This document shows positions 6,472 to 14,090 of a DNA stretch of 15,391 bases, in pieces. The stretch's first letter is position 1; the number at the start of each line of letters is the position of its first letter. The position numbers and the translations under genes are program-made. Below the pieces are notes generated by a model, which saw nothing but the letters and a program-made list of their open reading frames with translations, had not been told where the DNA came from and made no database searches. Source of the DNA: Candidatus Omnitrophota bacterium. GTDB lineage: Bacteria; Omnitrophota; Gorgyraeia; Duberdicusellales; 4484-171. The DNA lies in assembly GCA_028710385.1 (NCBI GenBank), contig JAQTUC010000020.1, forward strand, positions 1 to 15,391, given 5' to 3'.

Positions 6472-7092
6472 ATGACTGATCCGGAAAACAATTTATCTAA
6501 AAACGAAACACTGAAATCCATACGAAACCGGCGCAGCGTAAGGATGTTTCTTGGCAAGGACATTAAAGACGAAGACCTTAAAACCCTGCTTCAGGCCGCG
6601 AATCAGGCTCCTTCCGCGCACAACCAGCAGTCATGGCGTTTTATTATTCTTAAGAAAGAGAAGAAGAATGAACTGGTTAATCTTATCTGCGAAAAAGCCG
6701 GTAATTTCCCAAAGCCTGCTTCTGCCCTTCTTCGCCTTGCATCGCGAAGCATTATTTCCGCGCCTGTTGTTGTGGCAGTGGCAAATTCAGGGCAGCTTAT
6801 TTCAAGAGGAACGGAATTATTTAAAATAGATAAAAACACAGGACATGATTTCTTCAGGATTATGGAAATACAAAGCTCTGCCGCAGCCGTTGAAAATCTA
6901 TTGATAGCGGCAACTTCGCTTGGCATTGCAAGCGTTTGGCTTGGAGTGCTTGTGCTTATCAAGAAAGATATTCTGGAGTTTCTCGGAGAGCCGCAAGGCG
7001 AGTTTATGGCGGTTATACCCATAGGATACTCTGCCAAACAAAACCCGGGCCCAAACAAGCAATCCCTGGATATGGTTGTTAAATATTTGTAA
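6472..7092 (+). CDS. Nitroreductase-family FMN-dependent oxidoreductase
   Basis: A 206-aa soluble flavoprotein of the NfsA/NfsB-like nitroreductase superfamily, which uses NAD(P)H and FMN and often works as a dimer. Visible motifs: IRNRRSVRMF (17-26) for the FMN phosphate, QAPSAHNQQSW (45-55), SAPVVVAVA (96-104), ENLLIAATSLGIASVWLG (141-158) and the late IPIGYSAK (182-189) before the usual short proline-containing tail. Length is normal. No Shine-Dalgarno is visible, and the DedA gene stop is 16 bases upstream, consistent with read-through translation. Substrate cannot be told from sequence: nitroaromatics, quinones or a cofactor role are all open. Confidence 0.88.
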   Translation: MTDPENNLSKNETLKSIRNRRSVRMFLGKDIKDEDLKTLLQAANQAPSAHNQQSWRFIILKKEKKNELVNLICEKAGNFPKPASALLRLASRSIISAPVVVAVANSGQLISRGTELFKIDKNTGHDFFRIMEIQSSAAAVENLLIAATSLGIASVWLGVLVLIKKDILEFLGEPQGEFMAVIPIGYSAKQNPGPNKQSLDMVVKYL

Positions 7093-7258
7093 CCTGCCTA
7101 GGCAAGCAGAGGATTGCATATCAGCCTTAAGAATATACCGTTAATTTAAAGAGAATTTGTTTCAAATGCCAGCATTTAATTCTACACTGCCCGTAAAATT
7201 GCCCCGGAAGCCCGAAAGCTTAAGCAACATTCCTCCTTTAAATTACTGAAAATACCTC

Positions 7259-7287
7259 TTGCAATATTGTAAAACAAATGATAAATT
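7259..7287 (+). promoter_or_regulatory. Probable promoter of the efflux operon
   Basis: TTGCAA (7259-7264) with a 17-base spacer and TAAATT (7282-7287), each 4 of 6 to consensus. The start point would fall inside the adjacent 28-bp palindrome, so a repressor bound there would block initiation. Weak boxes, supported mainly by position. Confidence 0.45.
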
Positions 7288-7315
7288 CATTTTATGAATA
7301 TATATTCATAAAATG
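7288..7315. promoter_or_regulatory. Perfect 28-bp palindrome: probable TetR operator
   Basis: CATTTTATGAATAT (7288-7301) and ATATTCATAAAATG (7302-7315) are exact inverted copies with no spacer. The site sits 21 bases before the TetR gene start and next to the likely promoter. TetR-family repressors typically bind such palindromes in front of their own gene, so autorepression of the whole four-gene operon is likely. Confidence 0.75.
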
Positions 7316-7336
7316 GATATACATTATAGGAGATAA

Positions 7337-7957
7337 ATGATTACTTTAACCAGAAAAGAGAGGGACAGGCAATTACGTAAGTCGGATATTTTAAGAGCTG
7401 CCGAACGCATATTTTCGTTAAAGGGCTTTCACGAGGCTACTATGTGCGATATAGCCAAGGAAGCACAATATGCCACAGGAACAGTTTACCTGTATTTTAA
7501 AGACAAGGATTTGCTTTATTTTTCTCTTGTTGAAGAAAAAATTAAATGCCTTATAGCTGCGGTTAAAGAAGATACAGAAAGTGTGGATGATGCAGAGAGT
7601 AAAATTAAGATATTTATTGCCAGGCAACTTGATTTTTTTGAGAAGAACCAGGATTTTTTCGGGATATTTTTATCGGAAAGAAGCAAATTTCAGACCGTTA
7701 GAGAAGAAAAGTTTTCAAAACCTTCCGTACTATTGCAATACAGGGAATTCACGGTATATTTAATCAAGACAGGCCAGGCACAGGGGATAATAACGGATAA
7801 TTACGGCTCAAAGCAGATAGCAGAAATCTTTTTTTCTATTATTATGTCGGTAGTTTTTGACTGGTTTAAGAATACCCCCAAGGCAGGCAGCGCTTTAAGC
7901 GGGCTTTCTGAGTTTATTTTTGATATATTTGTGAATGGAGTTGGAAAAAATAAATGA
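7337..7957 (+). CDS. TetR-family transcriptional repressor of the efflux operon
   Basis: A 206-aa one-component regulator. The N-terminal helix-turn-helix domain runs over about residues 12-60: RKSDILRAAERIFSLKGF, then DIAKEAQYATGTVYLYFKDKD, with the typical TGTVYLYF recognition-helix end. The remaining ~140 residues form the helical ligand-binding and dimerisation domain, which is too variable to name an inducer. AGGAG (7328-7332) is 4 bases before the ATG. Its last bases overlap the TolC-like gene (ATGA), so regulator and pump are one transcript, and the upstream palindrome (7288-7315) is the natural operator. The likely inducer is a substrate of the pump. Confidence 0.92.
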   Translation: MITLTRKERDRQLRKSDILRAAERIFSLKGFHEATMCDIAKEAQYATGTVYLYFKDKDLLYFSLVEEKIKCLIAAVKEDTESVDDAESKIKIFIARQLDFFEKNQDFFGIFLSERSKFQTVREEKFSKPSVLLQYREFTVYLIKTGQAQGIITDNYGSKQIAEIFFSIIMSVVFDWFKNTPKAGSALSGLSEFIFDIFVNGVGKNK

Positions 7958-9309
7958 AATTTAAAAGAGCGGCAATTATTCTGTTTCTTGTGGCGGCGTA
8001 TAATCCGCATTGCATTTGCGCAGAAGATGTTGCCGCAAAAAAAGGGCAGGAAGATAAAAAAAATATTTCTATATCCCAGGGTATTCAGATGGTTCTTAGC
8101 GATAACCGCCTTATTAAGGTAACTATACCGGATAATGAGATGGCTTATCAGGATACGTTGGTTTCACGCTCTGTGCTGCTTCCTAATCTTAACGTAACTG
8201 CTGTTAAAACCTATAACAGGTTTCAAGATAAAATGAAATTCGGCTCAGACGCATTTGCAGTTTCCGATAAGGACCCGTTTTCATTCGGTGTAGATGTCTA
8301 CCAGACTTTATTTGATTTCGGAAAAAGCCTTTCCAATTACCGCGCATCAAAAGAGCTGTGGAAAGCCACGCAAGCGCATACTGAAAGCGTTAAAAGGGTA
8401 GCTACTCTGGAATTTCTAATTGCGTATTTTAATGTCCTGGAAGCGGAAAAAATGATTGTTGTAGCGCAAAGAGAAATGGAAAGCCTTGAGTCTTATCTTA
8501 AGGATACCGAGCATTTATACGAGCAGGGAGTGGTGGTGAGAAATGATTTACTTCCTACCAAAGTGAGGCTCGCTGACGCAAAGCAAAAATTAATTGCCGC
8601 GAGAAACGACAGGGAAGTGGCTACCGCCCGCCTTAATAATATTCTCGCGCTTCCCTTAAGGGAAAATATAGGATTACAGGATATACAAATGCAGTCGCCG
8701 CAGCTTCCGGAGATTGAAGGCGCATGGAAGGAAGCTGAAGTAAAAAGGCCGGAGATTACTTTTTACAGCAACAGCATAAAAGCGTCTTTCTTTTCCGAGA
8801 AAGCGAAACAGGTAGAAAATCTACCGGTTGTTTTTGCCGAAGGAGGCTATACCTATAATCAGAATAAATATCAGGTGCACGAGGATAATCTATCGGTTAA
8901 TTTGGGCGCTAAGATGAATTTTTACGACGGCGGAGCAGCCAAGGCAGAGGTTCTTAAGGAGCGTTCGCTGCAAAAACAGCTTAAAGAGAAAAAAAATAAA
9001 CTTATTGAGGATATAAAATTTGAAATTGAAGACAGCTTCTTCGGCCTTAAGAATGCCTGCGAAGAGGTTATTGTTGCAAGAGACGCTCTTGAGCAGGCAG
9101 GGGAGAATGTCCGTTTCTACAGGGTTAAATATAATAACGGCAGCGCTACGCCTACTGATGTGCTGGCAGCCATTGCCCTTGAGACAAAGGCGCAGACAAA
9201 TTATTTCAGCGCCGACTATGGGCTTAAACGTAATTACGCTAAACTTATGTATGCCATGGGGCAGGATCTTAAATCTATTTACGAAAAAATTGAAAAGGAG
9301 AAACAATGA
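7954..9309 (+). CDS. TolC-like outer-membrane efflux factor
   Basis: A 451-aa outer-membrane factor that should form the trimeric exit duct of the tripartite pump. It has a signal peptide (MKFKRAAIILFLVAAYN, cleavage near CICA/ED). It then shows the duplicated OEP layout: a first half about residues 30-235, with the periplasmic helix region ALEFLIAYFNVLEAEKM-like and NDLLPTKVRLADAKQKL, and a second half about 240-440, ending in RVKYNNGSATPTDVLAAI and a YAKLMYAMG-type terminus. Both halves contain the long coiled helices and short beta-strand inserts expected of TolC proteins. The start overlaps the TetR stop by four bases, and its own stop overlaps the adaptor start in the same way. Presence of this gene shows a double-membrane envelope. 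Confidence 0.9.
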   Translation: MKFKRAAIILFLVAAYNPHCICAEDVAAKKGQEDKKNISISQGIQMVLSDNRLIKVTIPDNEMAYQDTLVSRSVLLPNLNVTAVKTYNRFQDKMKFGSDAFAVSDKDPFSFGVDVYQTLFDFGKSLSNYRASKELWKATQAHTESVKRVATLEFLIAYFNVLEAEKMIVVAQREMESLESYLKDTEHLYEQGVVVRNDLLPTKVRLADAKQKLIAARNDREVATARLNNILALPLRENIGLQDIQMQSPQLPEIEGAWKEAEVKRPEITFYSNSIKASFFSEKAKQVENLPVVFAEGGYTYNQNKYQVHEDNLSVNLGAKMNFYDGGAAKAEVLKERSLQKQLKEKKNKLIEDIKFEIEDSFFGLKNACEEVIVARDALEQAGENVRFYRVKYNNGSATPTDVLAAIALETKAQTNYFSADYGLKRNYAKLMYAMGQDLKSIYEKIEKEKQ

Positions 9310-10175
9310 AAATAAATATCAAAAAAAGAAAATTGTTTGGTTTTTTCGTAATCGCTTGTATCCTGTCAGCCGTAATTTCATGCCTTTATATTAATAGTAA
9401 TTTAAAGCGCGTTACAACAGATGATGCGTATATAGAGGGAAGAATACACAGTATTGCGCCTAAGATTTTTGGGACAGTTAAAGAGGTGAATGTGCGCGAT
9501 AATCAAATAGTCAAAAAAGGAGATGTTCTTGTTGAAATTGACCCTGTGGATTATAAATTAAAAGTAAATGAAGCGCAGGCTAACCTTGACATACGCCAGG
9601 CAGCGTTTGACCAGGCCCTACGGGACAAAAACCGGGCAGCAGCACTTTATAAGCAGGAAGTTTATCCGAAAGAGCGCTATGAAAACGCCCTTACTGCTTA
9701 TAACCTGGCAAATGCACAGATAGAAGCTGCCAAGGCGCAGCTTATGATAGCAAAACGCAATTTGAGCTACACAAAAATATATGCTCCTTCTGACGGGTAT
9801 GTGACCAAGAAGGCAGTTGAAATTGGCAATCAGATACAACCTAATCAACCGCTTATGGCAGTTATTGCGCTTGACGATATCTGGGTGGTTGCCAATTACA
9901 AAGAAACGCAGTTAAAGAACGTAAGAGACGGGCAAAAGGTTGAAATAAAAGTTGATACTTATCCGGGTAAAATTTTTACCGCAAGAGTGGACAGTATTAT
10001 GGCAGGCACAGGCGCGGCTTTCTCGTTGTTTCCTCCGGAGAACGCGCTTGGCAATTATGTTAAGGTTGTCCAGAGAATACCCGTTAAAATAGTTTTTGAT
10101 AAAAATACCGACAAGGAACATATACTGCGTATAGGGATGTCCTGCGTCCCTTCTATAATTACCAAAGATAAATAA
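9306..10175 (+). CDS. emrA: EmrA/HlyD-type periplasmic adaptor (membrane fusion protein)
   Basis: A 289-aa adaptor linking the inner-membrane transporter to the TolC-like duct. It has one N-terminal membrane helix (about 10-30), then VTTDDAYIEGRIHSIAP (36-52), the hallmark of EmrA proteins. The first lipoyl half follows (50-80, GTVKEV...KKGDVLVEIDP), then an alpha-hairpin of about 70 residues (84-155), the second lipoyl half (158-190, YAPSDGYVTKKAVEIGNQI), and a beta-barrel region ending GTGAAFSLFPPENALGNYVKV and VQRIPVKI. It is shorter than E. coli EmrA (about 390 residues) because the coiled hairpin is short, which suggests a shorter reach to the duct. AAGGAG (9295-9300) is 5 bases before the ATG. 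Confidence 0.92.
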   Translation: MKINIKKRKLFGFFVIACILSAVISCLYINSNLKRVTTDDAYIEGRIHSIAPKIFGTVKEVNVRDNQIVKKGDVLVEIDPVDYKLKVNEAQANLDIRQAAFDQALRDKNRAAALYKQEVYPKERYENALTAYNLANAQIEAAKAQLMIAKRNLSYTKIYAPSDGYVTKKAVEIGNQIQPNQPLMAVIALDDIWVVANYKETQLKNVRDGQKVEIKVDTYPGKIFTARVDSIMAGTGAAFSLFPPENALGNYVKVVQRIPVKIVFDKNTDKEHILRIGMSCVPSIITKDK

Positions 10176-10176
10176 G

Positions 10177-11703
10177 ATGAGCAAATGGATTATTGCTTTG
10201 TCTGTTGTGCTTCCGACTCTGCTTGAAGTTATTGACACTTCTGTTGTCAATGTATCGCTTGACCATATACGCGGAAGCCTTTCAGCGGGCATTGATGAGG
10301 CTACCTGGGCAATTACCGCTTATCTTGTATCAAACGCAATCATTATTCCTTTAACCGGATGGCTTAGCAGTGTTTTCGGGCGCAAGCGTTACCTTATATT
10401 TTCGGTAGCGCTTTTCACCTTCAGCTCTTTTATGTGCGGAAGCGCAACCAGCCTCGCAATGCTTGTTTTTTTCCGCGTCGTGCAGGGGATAGGCGGAGGA
10501 GCGCTTCAACCGATTTCTCAGGCAATACTTCTTGAAACATTTCCCCCGGAAGAATACGGCACGGCAATGGCGATATTCGGCGTCGGTGTTATGTTTGGGC
10601 CGATAGTAGGGCCTGTATTGGGCGGTTGGATAACTGATAACTGGTCATGGAACTGGATTTTTTATGTGAATATCCCCATAGGAATATTATCCGTTATTAT
10701 AATAATGCTTTTTATAAAAGACCCCCCGTATTTAAAGCGCATAAAAGAAAAAATTGATTACTGGGGAATAGGCCTTATTGCCGTCGGCATAGGCGCTCTT
10801 CAGATTATCCTTGATAAAGGCCAGCGCGAGGACTGGTTTTCTTCGGTTTTTATTACAAGGCTGGCTGTTATATCCGCAGTTTCCTTAATATTGTTTGTTA
10901 TTGTTGAGCTTAAAACCAGGGAGCCGATTCTTAATTTACGGGAATTTAAAGACGTTTCTTTTAGTAGCGCAAACATTATCCAATGCGCCGCCTTTTTTGT
11001 GCTTTTTGGGAGCATACTTTTGCTTCCTCTTTTTGTGCAGCAGTTAATGGGTTATACTGCTTTTCTCGCGGGGCTGGCTCTTGCTCCGGGAGGAGTGGCA
11101 ACGCTGATTACAATGCCTATTGCCGGAAGATTAATTTCCAAAGTTAACCCAAAAACCGTGCTTGCTTCAGGCCTTGTTATCACAGCCTATTCCATATTCA
11201 CAATGTCGCGGTTTAATTTGTATATTGATTTTAATACTATCGCGCTTTCAAGAATTCTTATGGGTGTAGGCATGGGGCTTATTTTTGTGCCTCTTGCCAG
11301 CTTGGCTTTCAGCACCATTAAGAAAGAAGAAATGGGTAACGCAACCAGCATATTTAATCTTTTAAGGAATATCGCCGGAAGCTTCGGTGTTGCCGTTATG
11401 ACAACTCTTCTTGCCAGGCGTGCGCAGTTCCATCAGTTCCGCTTTACTGAACACTTAAATCCGTTTGACGCAAAATACCAGATGGGCATATATAACAGCG
11501 CAGAAGTTCTGGCTGCTAAAACCGGCACAGCCAGCTTGGCTGCTTCAAACGGCGTGGTTTACCAGCAGTTAATGAGGCAGTCAAATTTATTTTCCTTTAC
11601 CGATGCGTTTTATTTTTCTACCGTTATAATGCTCTGCGTTATCCCTCTTGTATTTTTGCTTAAAAAGCCAAAAACCGGCTCTGCCAAGGTAATGGCGCAT
11701 TAA
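10177..11703 (+). CDS. emrB: EmrB-type multidrug exporter (MFS, DHA2 family, 14 TM)
   Basis: A 508-aa proton-driven drug exporter of the inner membrane. DHA2 motifs: LEVIDTSVVNVSL (16-28) with D20 in TM1, motif A GWLSSVFGRKR (61-71), motif B region R100-VVQGIGGG, motif C GVGVMFGPIVGPVLGGW (135-151), and WSWNWIFYVNIPIG (156-169) in the cytoplasmic loop after it. Length and hydrophobic pattern fit 14 helices. It starts 1 base after the adaptor stop without a clear Shine-Dalgarno, so translation is probably coupled. With the TetR, TolC-like and EmrA-type genes it makes a full tripartite exporter. Likely substrates are hydrophobic toxins, as in EmrAB, but none can be read from sequence. Confidence 0.93.
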   Translation: MSKWIIALSVVLPTLLEVIDTSVVNVSLDHIRGSLSAGIDEATWAITAYLVSNAIIIPLTGWLSSVFGRKRYLIFSVALFTFSSFMCGSATSLAMLVFFRVVQGIGGGALQPISQAILLETFPPEEYGTAMAIFGVGVMFGPIVGPVLGGWITDNWSWNWIFYVNIPIGILSVIIIMLFIKDPPYLKRIKEKIDYWGIGLIAVGIGALQIILDKGQREDWFSSVFITRLAVISAVSLILFVIVELKTREPILNLREFKDVSFSSANIIQCAAFFVLFGSILLLPLFVQQLMGYTAFLAGLALAPGGVATLITMPIAGRLISKVNPKTVLASGLVITAYSIFTMSRFNLYIDFNTIALSRILMGVGMGLIFVPLASLAFSTIKKEEMGNATSIFNLLRNIAGSFGVAVMTTLLARRAQFHQFRFTEHLNPFDAKYQMGIYNSAEVLAAKTGTASLAASNGVVYQQLMRQSNLFSFTDAFYFSTVIMLCVIPLVFLLKKPKTGSAKVMAH

Positions 11704-11857
11704 GATAATTTAACCTGCCCCGTAATATCCGATATTTTATTTAAAACCTCCTTATTTTTCTTTGAAAAGAGTAGAAAAAGGTCATTGGAAGAAAGAATCA
11801 GCCTCTATTGTAAACCGTAAGCTCAAATTAAAATAAAAAAGAAATATTTTAATAAAA

Positions 11858-11880
11858 GAATTTTCGGGGAGCGAAAATTC
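11858..11880 (+). promoter_or_regulatory. Leader stem-loop with GGGAG loop
   Basis: GAATTTTCG (11858-11866) and CGAAAATTC (11872-11880) form a perfect 9-bp stem around GGGAG. No T-run follows, so this is not a terminator. It lies 11 bases before the AGGAGG of the Spy-like gene. A GGA in the loop (11868-11870) and a second GGA in the ribosome binding site (11893-11895, context ACAAAGGAGG) look like a pair of CsrA/RsmA sites; that reading is inference. Confidence 0.45.
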
Positions 11881-11903
11881 ATAGCTTACAAAGGAGGTGT
11901 ATT

Positions 11904-12314
11904 ATGCATAAGAAATGTTTGTGCAGTATTTTTTTTCACATAGCGCGTCATGCTTGGGAAAATCAGGAAGAGCTTAAATTCTCCGATAACGATGTCAGGA
12001 AGATAGCGGCTCTTAAAATTGAAACAAAGAAGCTGATGATAAAGAATGAAGCTGAAACCGAAACAATTGCTTTGGATATTATGGCAGGATTGTGGGCGGA
12101 GAATCCCGATGCGGCTGCGCTGAATAAATTAATTGATAAAAAAATTGATTTAAAGCAGGAAGGCGCGAAAAAATTTATTCAGGCTTTTGTTGATCTAAAG
12201 AAGATGTTTTCCAGGGAACAACTGGCAAAACTTAAAGAAATTTGTATGCGGCAGGAATGCGGCAAAGAAGCAAAGTGCGAAGGAAGCTGCGGCAAAGAAG
12301 CGGGCTGCTGCTAG
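11904..12314 (+). CDS. Cys-rich Spy/CpxP-like helical protein, signal peptide absent
   Basis: A 136-aa protein with a charged helical core (about 24-112) matching the Spy/CpxP-like heavy-metal-sensor pattern. FSDNDVRKIAALKIETKKLM is followed by a helix ending at LWAENPDAAALNKLI, then KKFIQAFVDLKKMFSREQLAKLKEI, where FSREQ stands in the LTxxQ position. There is no convincing signal peptide: the N-terminus is MHKKCLCSIFFHIARHAW, with two Cys and three His. The C-terminus is a Cys-rich tail with a short repeat CGKEAKC/CGKEAGCC. Cysteines are at 5, 7, 114, 119, 125, 129, 135 and 136. A thiol-based metal-binding role, cytoplasmic rather than periplasmic, is plausible but unproven. Perfect AGGAGG (11892-11897) is 6 bases before ATG. 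It stands alone between a stem-loop leader and a strong terminator. Confidence 0.75.
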   Translation: MHKKCLCSIFFHIARHAWENQEELKFSDNDVRKIAALKIETKKLMIKNEAETETIALDIMAGLWAENPDAAALNKLIDKKIDLKQEGAKKFIQAFVDLKKMFSREQLAKLKEICMRQECGKEAKCEGSCGKEAGCC

Positions 12315-12339
12315 GAAAATCAGATAGCTGTTTCAATGG

Positions 12340-12376
12340 AATAAAAACCCTCTCAACTTAAGAGAGGGTTTTTATT
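12340..12376. terminator. Bidirectional intrinsic terminator
   Basis: AATAAAAACCCTCTC (12340-12354) pairs perfectly over 15 bases with GAGAGGGTTTTTATT (12362-12376) around loop AACTTAA. T-runs are present on both strands. It ends the Spy-like gene transcript. Confidence 0.92.
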
Positions 12377-12451
12377 GTTTGCGCTCTTTTGCGCTGCAAA
12401 AAGAGGGCAGCGGCAGGCGTTAGAACAGAGCTTTTCAGGCTTAAATTTTAC

Positions 12452-12479
12452 TTGTTAAGCCAGGCAAAACCGTTATAAT
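12452..12479 (+). promoter_or_regulatory. Promoter of the malic enzyme gene
   Basis: TTGTTA (12452-12457), 16-base spacer, perfect TATAAT (12474-12479). The spacer AGGCAA and the CCGT before the -10 are the same as in the dedA promoter (5708-5735). Confidence 0.75.
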
Positions 12480-12543
12480 AAATATCTTTGTTTTGAGGGG
12501 TGTCTTTTAACGCAGCATAATTTAGAAAACATAAGGAGCTAAA

Positions 12544-13926
12544 ATGTCAGCAACAGAGAAATATTCACATAAGGTGGTTAAGAAAATAAGATTTAGAATT
12601 CCCGACGTTCCCGGAGCACTTGGCACTCTTGCCCTTGAGCTTGGAATGCAAAACGCTACTTTAGGCGATATTACCAAAATACAGCTTACTTCAAACTATA
12701 TCGTAAGGGACATAACGGCTTTTTTTGATGATGAGAATCATTTTAGCTCGGCAATAGCTGTCGTAAGAAAGCTTAAGGGTTACAAAATATTACAGGTACA
12801 GGATGAGGTTTTAAATCTGCATAAGGGCGGAAAGATAGAAATAAAACCAAGAGTTAAAGTTGAAACGCTCAATGATTTGCGCATGATTTATACTCCCGGC
12901 GTTGCCAGGGTTTGTAATTATATTGTTGCGCATCCTGAAGCCGCAAAAAAATATACATGCATAGGCAATACCGTTTGCATCGCGACAAACGGCTCGGCTG
13001 TTCTTGGATTAGGAGACATCGGTGTCCTTGCTGCTATGCCGGTAATGGAAGGAAAATCAATTATATTAAGCAAAATGGCAAATGTCAGCTGCATGCCGCT
13101 TCTTACGGATAGCGATGATGCTGACACGATAGTTAATACCTTATGCTGCGTTGCGGAAACTTTCGGCGCCATTATGATAGAAGACATTAAAGCGCCTCTT
13201 TGTTTTGAGGTTGAGGAGAAATTGCAAAAGAAGGTTAAAATTCCTGTTTTCCACGATGACCAGCACGGAACCGCAACCGTAATATTGGCTGCGTTATTAA
13301 GGGCGCTTAAAATTACCAGGAAGATAAAAGAAAACGTAAACATAGTAATAAACGGAGCGGGAGCGGCAGGTATTGCAGCCACAAAACTTCTTTTGGGATA
13401 CGGCTTTAAGCACATAACGCTTTGTGACAGGGCAGGCTCTATTTATAACGGCAGAGCAGGCGATATGAATGAATATAAAAAAGAGATAGCCAAAGTTACC
13501 AATAAACGCCTTGAAAAAGGCAATCTTGTTGATGTGATAAAAGGAAAAGACATATTTATAGGTTTATCTTCAGCAGGGCTTCTCACAAAAGAAATGATTA
13601 AAACTATGAATAAATCCCCGATTGTTTTTGCTCTTGCAAATCCTATACCGGAAATATGGCCGAAAGACGCTGAAGAAGCAGGAGCAGCTATTGCGCTTGA
13701 CGGAAGAACTATTAACAACGCGCTCGTTTTCCCGGGTTTAATACGCGGCGCGCTTGATGCAAGCGCCAAGGCGATAACCGAAGATATGAAATTTTCTGCC
13801 GCTGAAATGATAGCTTCTTTAGCCGGTAAAAATGATATTGTGCCTAATTTTATGAATACCGCCGTACATACGAGCGTAGCCAAAGCGGTATTTAACGCTG
13901 CCAACAAAGCAAAGCGCAGCAAATAA
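12544..13926 (+). CDS. NAD(P)-dependent malic enzyme with N-terminal ACT-type domain
   Basis: A 460-aa enzyme for oxidative decarboxylation of malate to pyruvate, feeding anaplerosis or NAD(P)H supply. Residues 12-90 form an ACT-like regulatory domain (IRFRIPDVPGALGTLALELG, then VVRKLKGYKILQVQDEV), which usually binds an amino acid or other small effector. The catalytic part follows: YTPGVARVC with Y116, NGSAVLGLGDIG (149-160), EGK with K171, IEDIKAP (E213, D214), FHDDQHGTATV (236-246) and the dinucleotide motif NGAGAAGIAATKLL (270-283), then LANPIPEIWP. All expected Tyr, Lys and metal-binding acids are present, so it should be active. The phosphotransacetylase-like C-terminal domain of MaeB is absent. 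NAD or NADP preference is not read. AAGGAG (12533-12538) is 5 bases before ATG. Confidence 0.93.
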   Translation: MSATEKYSHKVVKKIRFRIPDVPGALGTLALELGMQNATLGDITKIQLTSNYIVRDITAFFDDENHFSSAIAVVRKLKGYKILQVQDEVLNLHKGGKIEIKPRVKVETLNDLRMIYTPGVARVCNYIVAHPEAAKKYTCIGNTVCIATNGSAVLGLGDIGVLAAMPVMEGKSIILSKMANVSCMPLLTDSDDADTIVNTLCCVAETFGAIMIEDIKAPLCFEVEEKLQKKVKIPVFHDDQHGTATVILAALLRALKITRKIKENVNIVINGAGAAGIAATKLLLGYGFKHITLCDRAGSIYNGRAGDMNEYKKEIAKVTNKRLEKGNLVDVIKGKDIFIGLSSAGLLTKEMIKTMNKSPIVFALANPIPEIWPKDAEEAGAAIALDGRTINNALVFPGLIRGALDASAKAITEDMKFSAAEMIASLAGKNDIVPNFMNTAVHTSVAKAVFNAANKAKRSK

Positions 13927-14022
13927 CTTTTATGTGCTAGCATTTTTTTGCCGGCAACAAAGGCAAGTTTTCCGGATAAAACAGCCAGCCCGTTTGATTT
14001 TTATCTCCCGCTTCTAATAATC

Positions 14023-14051
14023 TTAATAGAAACACGAAATTTTGATATAAT
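14023..14051 (+). promoter_or_regulatory. Probable promoter of the GT-C/TPR gene
   Basis: TTAATA (14023-14028, 4 of 6), 17-base spacer, perfect TATAAT (14046-14051), 40 bases before ATG 14091. Confidence 0.5.
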
Positions 14052-14090
14052 TGAATTTGTCTGGTTTTAAATAAAACAGGCTTAAAACGT

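Noticed and set aside
7101..7110. TGCCTAGGCA palindrome after the nitroreductase gene
   Set aside because: 10 bp, no T-run and no loop, so it is not a terminator and is too short to call an operator.
7200..7240. Minus-strand AGGAGG followed by ATG in the gap before the TetR gene
   Set aside because: The ATG is 1 base from the AGGAGG, and the frame gives only about 22 residues with no features.
8890..9306. Minus-strand ORF of 138 aa inside the TolC-like gene
   Set aside because: Shadow of a well-supported coding frame, with no start signal.
9020..9394. Plus-strand ORF of 124 aa bridging the TolC-like and EmrA genes
   Set aside because: Out of frame with both strongly supported genes; product is arginine- and leucine-rich, as expected of a shadow frame.
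12918..13943. Two long minus-strand ORFs (165 and 166 aa) opposite the malic enzyme gene
   Set aside because: The malic enzyme frame has all catalytic motifs. The minus-strand frames are Ala/Ser-rich mirror products without signals.
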